7,959 nucleotides of DNA, taken from the NCBI GenBank assembly GCA_022713905.1, contig JAIHTM010000109.1, positions 1 to 7,959 of the forward strand. Direction: 5' to 3'. The translations under genes and the position numbers were made by a program. The DNA comes from Collinsella sp. (GTDB taxonomy: Bacteria > Actinomycetota > Coriobacteriia > Coriobacteriales > Coriobacteriaceae). Shown in pieces: positions 1 to 5,181 of this stretch. Within the stretch, counting starts at the first letter, position 1. Every line of letters starts with the position of its first letter. The notes beneath the pieces were generated by a model, which did no database searches, was not told the origin of the DNA, and worked only from the letters and a program-made list of their open reading frames with translations.

Positions 1-10
1 GGCGAGGGGG

Positions 11-132
11 CGGCTTTGTAAAGCCGTTTGGCCCCACCCGCATAGCGGGTGGTTTCTGATGCGGCGCGCTGCGCGCCCCGCACAGGCTAAAGCCTCTAAA
101 CGAAAGGGCGCTGACCTTTCGGTCGCGCCCTT
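11..132. repeat. Cluster of palindromes in the intergenic region left of lysS
   Basis: No gene is visible in positions 1-210; the stretch is a series of hairpins. Clear ones are a 7-bp stem at 11-17/20-26 with a 2-nt loop, an 8-bp stem CCACCCGC/GCGGGTGG at 34-41/45-52 with loop ATA, a GC-rich imperfect stem around 60-82, a 5-bp stem at 84-88/91-95, and a long stem at 104-132. The density of adjacent hairpins exceeds what one terminator needs. It resembles the hairpin-rich ends of IS200/IS605-type elements or a palindrome-associated non-autonomous element, but no transposase fragment is visible and the element may continue left of the window. Alternatively these are terminators of lysS and of a convergent gene outside the window. 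Confidence 0.5.
98..132 (-). terminator. Candidate intrinsic terminator downstream of lysS
   Basis: Read on the minus strand, AAGGGCGC and GACC pair with GGTC and GCGCCCTT across a GAAA tetraloop, with a single bulged A. The hairpin is followed by the T-rich stretch TCGTTT. It begins about 80 nt after the lysS stop. The stem is strong but the T tract is short and interrupted, so it could equally be one member of the palindrome cluster. Confidence 0.4.
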
Positions 133-180
133 GAAGTTGAACGTCAGATTGTCCAAATGCGGCCCGCGCAGCGTCGAGCC

Positions 181-207
181 GTTACGCGGTTCGTAGAACC
201 GCGTAAC
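181..207. repeat. Perfect 27-nt palindrome, copy 1, just after lysS stop
   Basis: Arms GTTACGCGGTTC (181-192) and GAACCGCGTAAC (196-207) are perfectly complementary over 12 bp, with a 3-nt loop. The element starts 3 nt after the lysS stop codon on the minus strand. No T tract follows in either direction, so it is not a textbook intrinsic terminator. A second copy with the same stem except the loop-closing pair follows dtd at 4705-4731. A REP-like dispersed palindrome, a U-tract-less terminator or 3'-end stabiliser, or a protein-binding site are all possible. Confidence 0.75.
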
Positions 208-210
208 TAG

Positions 211-2175
211 TTAGTACATCTTTGCGCCGGCGGGGATGGAAGCGTCGAGCTGAATCAGATTAAGGCGCTCCTCGCCCTCCTCCTCGTGGATGGCACTGAT
301 GAGCATGCCGCAGCTGGGGACGCCCATCATCTTGCGCGGAGGAAGGTTGGTGATGGCGAGCAGGGTCTTGCCGACCAGGTCCTCGGGCTCATAGTATTCA
401 TGGATGCCGGAAAGGATGGTGCGGTCGGTACCGGTACCGTCGTCGAGCGTAAAGTTCAGCAGCTTCTTGGACTTCTTGACGGCTTCGCACGCCTTGACCT
501 TCACGGCGCGAAAATCGCTCTTGGAGAAGGTATCAAAGTCGACAAACTCCTCGAACAGCGGCTCGACGGCGATCTTAGAGTAATCGAGCGTAGGCTTAAG
601 CGATTTGACGAACGGGCTCGAGGCGTTGCCGGCCTCGGCGGCCTTGGCGGCAGCAGCACCGGACTGGAAACCCTTCTCGGGCTTCATGTGCGGGAACAGC
701 AGGACGTCGCGGATGGAGGCCTGGTTGGTGAGCAGCATGACCACGCGGTCGATACCGATGCCGATGCCGCCCGCGGGAGGCATGCCGTACTCGAGGGCGC
801 GCACGTAGTCCTCGTCGTACTCCATGGCCTCATCGTCGCCGCCGGCCTTCTCGGCCATCTGGGCGGCAAAGCGCTCGGCCTGGTCGACCGGGTCGTTGAG
901 CTCGGAGAACGCGTTGGCGTACTCGTGACCGGCGATAACCAGCTCAAAGCGGTGCGTCAGACGCGGGTCGTCCTCAAAACGCTTGGCAAGCGGGCTGACC
1001 TCGATGGGGTAATCGCACACGAAGGTCGGGTTGACGATGGTGTCCTCGCCCAGCTCATCGTAAATCTCGGCGATGATCTTGCCAGCAGTCCACTCGGGCT
1101 TGATCTCCAGGCCCTTCTCGCGCGCGGCGGCAGCAAGCTCCTCGACCGGCGTGTCGATGGTGACTTTCTTGCCGAGCACGTCAGAGACAATATCAGTCAT
1201 GGGGCGGCTTGCCCACTCACCGGAAAGATCGATGGTCTGGCCCTGATACTCGATGACCTCGGGGTTGCCGATGGCCTTGTTGGCAGCCTTGATGACGCCC
1301 TGGGCGAGCGCCTTCATGCCCTCGAGATCGGAGAAGGCGCGGTAGGCCTCCATCGTGGTGAACTCGGGATTGTGGGTGAGGTCCATGCCCTCGTTGCGGA
1401 AGATACGGCCGATCTCGAACACGCGCTCAAAGCCGCCGACGATGCAGCGCTTGAGGTGCAGCTCGGTAGCAATGCGCAGATAGCACTCCTGGTCGAGCGC
1501 GTTGAAGTGCGTGATGAACGGCTTAGCCGTGGCGCCGCCCTGGATAGTCTGCAGGATGGGGGTCTCGACCTCCATGTAGCCGTCGGACTCCATGAAACGA
1601 CGGAAGGTGGAGAGGATCTGCGAGCGCTTGCGGAAGGTCTCGCGGACATCGTCGTTGGCAATGAGGTCGACGTAACGCTGACGATAACGGGTCTCCTTGT
1701 CGGAGAGACCGTGGAACTTCTCGGGCAACGGACGAACGGCCTTGGAGAGCAGGGTTGCGCTCTTGGGGGCAACGGAAAGCTGACCGCGCTTGGTGCGCAC
1801 GACCACGCCGGTCACGCCCAGGATATCGCCCAAGTCGAGGGCCTTGAGCGTGCTCCAGGCCGCCTCGTCCATGTCGTTGATGCGGCAGAACAGCTGAATT
1901 TCGGCGGTAGCGTCGCGCACGACGATGAACATGATCTTGCCCTGACCGCGCTTGGCAACCACGCGGCCGCCGATCTTTACGACGTCCTCGGTGTCCTCGC
2001 CATCGGCAAGATCGGCATACTTGGCCTCAATGTCGATGACATAGTCCTCGATCTCGGAGTGCTCGGGATAGGGGTTCTGGCCCGCCTCGAACAGGGCGGC
2101 GCGCTTTGCCAGACGCGTGGCGCGCTCGTCGTTGAGCGTCGTGGCCTGATCGGCGACGTTCTGGTTCTCTGCCAT
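211..2175 (-). CDS. lysS: Lysyl-tRNA synthetase (class II) with C-terminal tRNA-binding domain
   Basis: Class II lysine-tRNA ligase, 654 aa, charging tRNA-Lys with lysine in the cytoplasm. The N-terminal OB-fold anticodon-binding domain is at roughly 65-145. The class II catalytic core follows: motif 1 near 191-208, motif 2 near 257-278 (FRNEG, then HNPEFT) and motif 3 near 469-482 (GGIGIGIDR). Ordinary bacterial LysRS is about 500 aa. This one continues through an Ala-rich linker (about 504-520) into a domain at about 540-654 that reads like the MetRS C-terminal/EMAP-II/Trbp111 tRNA-binding OB fold (DFRAVKV, LPPRKMMGVPSCGMLISA). The ATG start has GAGGAG 7 nt upstream. It lies 79 nt after greA with a terminator-type hairpin between, and no separate promoter is visible, so expression probably depends on read-through from greA. 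A long open frame on the opposite strand is a codon-bias shadow. Confidence 0.97.
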   Translation of the reverse strand: MAENQNVADQATTLNDERATRLAKRAALFEAGQNPYPEHSEIEDYVIDIEAKYADLADGEDTEDVVKIGGRVVAKRGQGKIMFIVVRDATAEIQLFCRINDMDEAAWSTLKALDLGDILGVTGVVVRTKRGQLSVAPKSATLLSKAVRPLPEKFHGLSDKETRYRQRYVDLIANDDVRETFRKRSQILSTFRRFMESDGYMEVETPILQTIQGGATAKPFITHFNALDQECYLRIATELHLKRCIVGGFERVFEIGRIFRNEGMDLTHNPEFTTMEAYRAFSDLEGMKALAQGVIKAANKAIGNPEVIEYQGQTIDLSGEWASRPMTDIVSDVLGKKVTIDTPVEELAAAAREKGLEIKPEWTAGKIIAEIYDELGEDTIVNPTFVCDYPIEVSPLAKRFEDDPRLTHRFELVIAGHEYANAFSELNDPVDQAERFAAQMAEKAGGDDEAMEYDEDYVRALEYGMPPAGGIGIGIDRVVMLLTNQASIRDVLLFPHMKPEKGFQSGAAAAKAAEAGNASSPFVKSLKPTLDYSKIAVEPLFEEFVDFDTFSKSDFRAVKVKACEAVKKSKKLLNFTLDDGTGTDRTILSGIHEYYEPEDLVGKTLLAITNLPPRKMMGVPSCGMLISAIHEEEGEERLNLIQLDASIPAGAKMY

Positions 2176-2188
2176 AAGTTAGCTCCTC

Positions 2189-2226
2189 AAACTAAAACGC
2201 TCCCCAGGATTCGGTCCCAGGGAGCG
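2189..2226 (-). terminator. Terminator/attenuator hairpin between greA and lysS
   Basis: On the minus strand CGCTCCC pairs with GGGAGCG, and the stem continues inward through a T-G wobble and GGGA/TCCT to a CCGAA loop, giving about 12 stacked pairs. It is followed by TTTTAGTTT and then the lysS ribosome binding site. This could end most greA transcripts and leave partial read-through into lysS. Upstream, CGGTCCC (2244-2250) is perfectly complementary to GGGACCG (2212-2218) inside the hairpin, so an alternative fold exists. Confidence 0.65.
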
Positions 2227-2254
2227 AAAACATACCTTTACGCGGGACCGTGGT

Positions 2255-2725
2255 CTAGCGTGCGATCTTGGCGATGGTGTAGACGCGGGTCTTGCCAGAA
2301 GGCGTAACGACCTCGACGGAGTCGCCCTCGCCGTGACCGATGATGGCGTGGCCGACCGGAGACTCGTTGGAGATCTTGTGCTCGAGCGAGTTGGTCTCGG
2401 TGGTACCGACGAGCGTGACTTCCATGACCTCACCGTTGGGATCAATCAACGAAACGGTGGAACCGATGGAGACGGTCAGGTCGCCCGTGGTGGCAGCAAC
2501 CTGAGCGTTGGCGAGGATGGCCTGGATCTCGGCAATACGAGCGGCGTTCTGGGCCTGCTTGTCCTTAGCGGCGTCGTACTCGGAGTTCTCCGAAAGGTCG
2601 CCGAACGCGCGGGCTTCCTTGATGTCCTCGACGATCTCCTTGGCGTAATCGCCCTCACGCCAAGCGAGCTCCTCGACGAGCTTCTGGCGGCCCTCAGCGG
2701 TCAGTACGATCTGGCTTGCGTCCAT
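2255..2725 (-). CDS. greA: Transcription elongation factor GreA
   Basis: GreA, 156 aa, binds the secondary channel of RNA polymerase and stimulates cleavage of the 3' end of backtracked transcripts. The N-terminal coiled coil (about 1-76) carries the acidic tip FGDLSENSEYDAAK with D43 and E46 in the position of the catalytic acidic pair. The C-terminal FKBP-like domain (about 82-156) contains SPVGHAIIGH and the terminal VEVVTPSG segment. Length matches the family (about 155-160 aa). The start is set at the ATG giving MDASQIV, preceded by GGGGAG 8 nt upstream; an in-frame start at 2755 would add ten unconserved residues and lacks such a site. It lies just downstream of the tatA terminator and precedes lysS, a common pairing in bacteria. 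Confidence 0.97.
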   Translation of the reverse strand: MDASQIVLTAEGRQKLVEELAWREGDYAKEIVEDIKEARAFGDLSENSEYDAAKDKQAQNAARIAEIQAILANAQVAATTGDLTVSIGSTVSLIDPNGEVMEVTLVGTTETNSLEHKISNESPVGHAIIGHGEGDSVEVVTPSGKTRVYTIAKIAR

Positions 2726-2760
2726 ACGGATATCTCCCCAACTCTGATCAAACAATCAAC

Positions 2761-2766
2761 TGTCAA
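2761..2766 (-). promoter_or_regulatory. Possible -35 box of a greA promoter
   Basis: A perfect TTGACA on the minus strand lies 35 nt upstream of the greA start, just after the tatA terminator, where a promoter is expected. At 16-19 nt spacing I see no good -10 box (the 17-nt position reads AGTTGG), so the assignment rests on one hexamer and on position. Confidence 0.22.
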
Positions 2767-2773
2767 CAAAACG

Positions 2774-2806
2774 AAAAAGACCGGCTAGCCTGCGGGCAAG
2801 CCGGTC
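2774..2806 (-). terminator. Intrinsic terminator of tatA
   Basis: Minus-strand GACCGGCT (2799-2806) pairs with AGCCGGTC (2779-2786). An inner GCC/GGC stem closes a 4-nt loop, and TTTTT follows immediately. It begins 25 nt after the tatA stop codon. This is a strong canonical Rho-independent terminator. Confidence 0.85.
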
Positions 2807-2831
2807 AGGTGCTCACCCCAAAGGGATGGGA

Positions 2832-3107
2832 CTACTCTGCGTCCGCGTCGCTGTCCTCTGCCTGCTTCTTCTTGGCAGCAGCGAGCTTGGCCTCGAGCTC
2901 AGCGATCTCCTTGTCCTCCTCGGACTGCTCGACCACGACCTCCTCGGCCTGCTTGGTCTCGGCCTTATCGTCGCCCTCCATACCCTCACGGATATTCTTG
3001 ACGGTAGAGCCGAGGGACTTGCCGAGCTTCGGCAGGTTCTTGGGCCCGAAGATAATCAGGACAACGACGAGAATAATGATGAGCTCAGGAGCCCTCAGTC
3101 CAAACAT
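2832..3107 (-). CDS. tatA: Sec-independent (Tat) translocase subunit TatA/E
   Basis: Small membrane protein of 91 aa forming the pore-like component of the twin-arginine translocase, which exports folded proteins. A single hydrophobic helix covers about residues 7-20 (polar E8 at its start), followed by the hinge FGPKNLPKLGKSLG and an amphipathic helix, then a highly charged Glu/Lys/Ala-rich tail (about 42-91), as usual for TatA. The start at 3107 is fixed by GGAGG 5 nt upstream and by the MFGLRAPELIII beginning; the open frame extends further upstream, but that part runs through the tRNA gene. It has its own promoter and terminator, so it is monocistronic. tatC is not in the window. TatA and TatE cannot be told apart from sequence alone; TatB is less likely given length and hinge. 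Confidence 0.93.
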   Translation of the reverse strand: MFGLRAPELIIILVVVLIIFGPKNLPKLGKSLGSTVKNIREGMEGDDKAETKQAEEVVVEQSEEDKEIAELEAKLAAAKKKQAEDSDADAE

Positions 3108-3143
3108 GTAGACCTCCACAATACAGCGAGACAAGCTCGAATG

Positions 3144-3172
3144 AGTATACCGCGGGTATCGCGGTATCACAA
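3144..3172 (-). promoter_or_regulatory. tatA promoter with overlapping perfect inverted repeat
   Basis: Minus-strand TTGTGA (3167-3172, 4/6 to consensus) and TATACT (3144-3149, 5/6) are separated by exactly 17 nt. The predicted start leaves a leader of about 30 nt before the tatA ATG. A perfect 8-bp inverted repeat ATACCGCG-N5-CGCGGTAT (3147-3167) fills the spacer and overlaps the edge of both boxes, a good position for a repressor operator. No regulator is identified. Confidence 0.7.
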
Positions 3173-3180
3173 CACTAGCT

Positions 3181-3208
3181 AAAAAAAGGGACCGCAAGAA
3201 GCGGTCCC
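3181..3208 (-). terminator. Intrinsic terminator of the tRNA-Pro gene
   Basis: Minus-strand GGGACCGC (3201-3208) pairs perfectly with GCGGTCCC (3188-3195) across loop TTCTT and is followed by seven T residues. It lies 11 nt after the tRNA 3' end and 8 nt before the tatA -35 box, separating the two units. Confidence 0.9.
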
Positions 3209-3219
3209 TCCTCATGCTC

Positions 3220-3296
3220 TGGTCGGGTTGACTGGATTTGAACCAGCGACCCCTGCGTCCCGAACGCAGTGCTCTACCAAACTGAGCCACAACCCG
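3220..3296 (-). tRNA. tRNA-Pro (anticodon CGG)
   Basis: 77 nt on the minus strand. The acceptor stem CGGGTTG/CAACCCG has discriminator A and an encoded CCA tail. The anticodon stem CTGCG/CGCAG encloses loop TTCGGGA, giving anticodon CGG (reads CCG, proline). The D arm (GCTC...GAGC) and T arm (CTGGTTCAAATCCAG) are intact. No intron and no disrupted pairs are seen. It is followed by a strong terminator. Downstream of ispE, it could be transcribed from its own weak extended -10 promoter or by read-through from veg-ispE. Confidence 0.97.
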
Positions 3297-3307
3297 TTAG
3301 CTCGACT

Positions 3308-3316
3308 ATAGTAACA
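3308..3316 (-). promoter_or_regulatory. Possible extended -10 promoter of tRNA-Pro
   Basis: Minus-strand TGTTACTAT fits an extended -10 (TGn plus TACTAT, 4/6). It lies 11 nt before the mature tRNA 5' end, which would give a very short leader. No good -35 is seen at 17-18 nt. Confidence 0.4.
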
Positions 3317-3353
3317 AAGATTTTCGCCGCGTGCTAGAGAAATTTTTATTTCT

Positions 3354-4250
3354 TTATTTCTTTGGCGCGTCGATTTGAACCGTGTTGGGAATAAGCTCAG
3401 TCGCGCAGACCCACCAGCCATTTTGCTGGGCAGCATCGGCAAGCCTTTCGGCCGTGGCAGCGGTGTCGCAAATGGCAAACGAGCAGGCACCCGATCCGCA
3501 CACATCTACAGCAACGGTTCCGTCCTGTTTACGCAGCCAGTCGAGGACCGTTTGAATCTGCGACTCCATCTGTGCGGAAATGACACCAAGGTTGTTATGG
3601 ATGAGTGCATATGCCGTCTCGGCATCACCAGCACGCAAGGCAGAAGCTATCGCGCCGGGCTTGTCCGCAGGCACCGAGGCCTCGTCAAAACGTCGATAGG
3701 CTTCAATTGTCGAAACACTTGCCTCGCGCGGCTTGACCAGCACGACGGGCGTCGCGGGCAGCGCGGGGTACTCAGTTGCCAGCACGTCTCCCCCACCTAC
3801 GTAGAACGCAGGACTCGCGTGCAAAAAGAACGGGACGTCGGCACCGATGCCTCGCGCAATGTCGTCGAGCGCTGGGTCGGTGCGATCAATGCCCCAGAGC
3901 TCCGCCAAGGCGACAATGACCGCGGCCGCATCCGTCGAGGGGCCGCCCAAGCCGGCGCACAATGGAATGCGCTTCTCAATCGTCACGCAGATGTTTGCCT
4001 CGCGACCATAATGCTCGGCCATAGCAACCGCAGCCCGATACGCCGTATTCTTTTGCATGGGAAAACCTGATGCTGGAACCGTCTGGACGGTCAGCGCCTG
4101 CGCCGGCGTGACCGTCACGGTATCGGAAAGACCGACGGCTGCCATCAGGGAATCGACCCTGTGGTAGCCGCGGTCATCGCGCTCGGTATGAACCCCCAGG
4201 TAGAAGTTGATCTTTGCCGGCGCGGAAAGAGTCAGGGACCAATCGGTCAC
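3354..4250 (-). CDS. ispE: 4-diphosphocytidyl-2-C-methyl-D-erythritol kinase
   Basis: GHMP-family kinase, 298 aa, phosphorylating CDP-methylerythritol with ATP in the MEP pathway to IPP/DMAPP. The N-terminal motif PAKINFYLGV (11-20) carries the conserved Lys13. The glycine-rich ATP loop is PLCAGLGGPSTDAAA (96-110). GADVPFF (136-142) carries the likely catalytic Asp138. The C-terminal GHMP motif is CGSGACSFAI (251-260). Length is typical. The ATP loop has Pro and Thr where many IspE proteins read GGGSS(D/N), a mild deviation. The start is GTG, 2 nt after the veg stop codon, with its GAGGAG inside the veg 3' end, indicating translational coupling. veg next to ispE is also the arrangement known from Bacillus. 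Confidence 0.96.
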   Translation of the reverse strand: MTDWSLTLSAPAKINFYLGVHTERDDRGYHRVDSLMAAVGLSDTVTVTPAQALTVQTVPASGFPMQKNTAYRAAVAMAEHYGREANICVTIEKRIPLCAGLGGPSTDAAAVIVALAELWGIDRTDPALDDIARGIGADVPFFLHASPAFYVGGGDVLATEYPALPATPVVLVKPREASVSTIEAYRRFDEASVPADKPGAIASALRAGDAETAYALIHNNLGVISAQMESQIQTVLDWLRKQDGTVAVDVCGSGACSFAICDTAATAERLADAAQQNGWWVCATELIPNTVQIDAPKK

Positions 4251-4252
4251 CG

Positions 4253-4549
4253 TTAATGCTCCTCGAGCTGATTGCCGAGCGGGGTAAAGATATGCTCGCC
4301 GCTCTCGGGGTCGAACAGCTCGACCTGGCCGGTGAGGACATCGATGTACTGGTAGGACTGACGCGACTTGCGGCCGCGACGCTCGTCAACCTCGACAATG
4401 AAGACGGCCGGGTGGACGCTCTTGATGGTGCCCATGCGCTCGACGACGCGGGTGCGGCCCATGTTGGCCTTAACCTTGACGCGATCGCCCACCATATCGG
4501 TCAGCTTCTCGTGGATGTCGTCGACGTGATTGACTTCCATCTCTTCCAT
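4253..4549 (-). CDS. veg: Veg family protein
   Basis: Small protein of 98 aa of the Veg family (DUF1021), recognised from the core GDRVKVKANMGR (21-32), PAVFIVEVD (47-55) and the SYQYIDVLTGQVEL segment (65-78). Bacillus subtilis Veg is about 86 aa and is reported to stimulate biofilm formation; its biochemical role is not settled. This copy has about ten extra N-terminal residues and a C-terminal tail. The start at 4549 is chosen because GGAGG lies 8 nt upstream. A TTG further upstream would add eight residues with no ribosome binding site, and ATG at 4540 is a weaker alternative. It has its own promoter and leader and is followed by ispE. Confidence 0.9.
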   Translation of the reverse strand: MEEMEVNHVDDIHEKLTDMVGDRVKVKANMGRTRVVERMGTIKSVHPAVFIVEVDERRGRKSRQSYQYIDVLTGQVELFDPESGEHIFTPLGNQLEEH

Positions 4550-4576
4550 GAACAGGGCCTCCAGAAGGTGCAATTC

Positions 4577-4596
4577 AAAAAGGGGATAATACCCCT
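4577..4596 (-). terminator. Terminator-like hairpin in the veg leader
   Basis: Minus-strand AGGGG (4592-4596) pairs with CCCCT (4581-4585) across loop TATTAT and is followed by TTTT. It lies about 14 nt after the predicted start of transcription of veg and 27 nt before the veg ATG. The stem is short, so it may act as a weak attenuator, catch read-through from dtd, or have no role. Confidence 0.4.
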
Positions 4597-4616
4597 AAGA
4601 TAGACAAAACTCTAAT

Positions 4617-4646
4617 ACTATAGCACCCTGTTATGGCCATACGCAA
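4617..4646 (-). promoter_or_regulatory. Promoter of the veg-ispE operon
   Basis: Minus-strand TTGCGT (4641-4646, weak -35), an 18-nt spacer and TATAGT (4617-4622, 5/6), with an upstream TGC making an extended -10. The predicted leader is about 60 nt. The rest of the 182-nt gap between dtd and veg holds the palindrome at 4705-4731 and the leader hairpin; I see no further gene in it. Confidence 0.65.
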
Positions 4647-4704
4647 GTAGCTAAATAATCCCCGTCCCAAATACGTACCAGACGACAATCTCGCATGACC
4701 AGTT

Positions 4705-4731
4705 GTTACGCGGTTTGGTAAACCGCGTAAC
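4705..4731. repeat. Perfect 27-nt palindrome, copy 2, abutting dtd stop
   Basis: Arms GTTACGCGGTTT (4705-4716) and AAACCGCGTAAC (4720-4731) pair perfectly over 12 bp with a 3-nt loop. The first base follows the dtd stop codon directly on the minus strand. Compared with the copy after lysS, 11 of 12 pairs are identical. The loop-closing pair is T-A instead of C-G, a compensatory change, and the loop sequence differs. No T tract follows. Confidence 0.75.
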
Positions 4732-5178
4732 CTAAAGGTTGTCGGTGTCCAAGACGATGGTGAACGGACCGTCGTTGACAAGATCGACTTTCATATCGGC
4801 GCCGAAGATGCCATGTGCTACTTGCTCGACGTCCTCGCGCACAAGCGTCAAGAAGTACTCGTAGAGCTCGTTGGCGATATCGGGGGCGCCGGCATCCGTA
4901 AACGACGGACGGCGGCCGTGACGGCAATCGGCAAACAGCGTGAACTGCGACACCACGAGCACCTCGCCGTCGACATCGGCAAGTGCCAGGTTGGTCTTGC
5001 CGTTCTCGTCCTCGTTGATACGCAGCCCGCGGAGCTTGCCCCACAGCTTGTCGGCCTCGGCACGCGTATCGCCATGGCCCACACCCAGCAGCACCAGGTA
5101 GCCGCGTCCAATGCGGCCCACGCACTCGCCGTCGACCGTCACGCCGGCGTTGAGCACGCGCTGCACCACCGCACGCAC
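4732..5178 (-). CDS. dtd: D-aminoacyl-tRNA deacylase
   Basis: DTD, 148 aa, hydrolyses D-amino acids (and misattached glycine) from tRNA, acting as a chirality checkpoint in translation. MRAVVQRV opens the protein. The family motif SQFTLFA is at 77-83, followed by RHGRRPSF (86-93). The Gly-cisPro motif is in NDGPFT (135-140), where GPVT is more usual, so Phe replaces Val. Length matches the family (about 145-150). The start is GTG, 3 nt after the rdgB stop, with GAGGAG at the rdgB 3' end and 6-nt spacing, so translation is probably coupled. A palindrome follows the stop codon directly. Confidence 0.96.
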   Translation of the reverse strand: MRAVVQRVLNAGVTVDGECVGRIGRGYLVLLGVGHGDTRAEADKLWGKLRGLRINEDENGKTNLALADVDGEVLVVSQFTLFADCRHGRRPSFTDAGAPDIANELYEYFLTLVREDVEQVAHGIFGADMKVDLVNDGPFTIVLDTDNL

Positions 5179-5181
5179 GGT

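Noticed and set aside
2232..2250. T-box-like sequence (minus strand GGTCCCGCG, resembling GGTACCGCG) before lysS
   Set aside because: The conserved UGGN core is not matched and the segment starts only a few nt after the greA stop, leaving no room for stem I. The similarity is best explained by chance or by the attenuator-like pairing.
286..2307. Long open frame (673 codons) on the plus strand opposite lysS, and several other long plus-strand frames
   Set aside because: They lie antisense to clear conserved genes, have low-complexity Leu/Gly/Val/Asp-rich translations typical of the complement of GC-rich codons, and no ribosome binding site or family motif.
2832..3290. 152-residue extended form of the tatA frame, running through the tRNA gene
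   Set aside because: The added N-terminus is translated tRNA, terminator and promoter sequence. The start at 3107 has a strong ribosome binding site and the family's N-terminus.
3220..3296. tRNA-Pro as an integration site for a mobile element
   Set aside because: No integrase gene and no repeat of the tRNA 3' end is found in the window; flanking genes are core genes in normal order.
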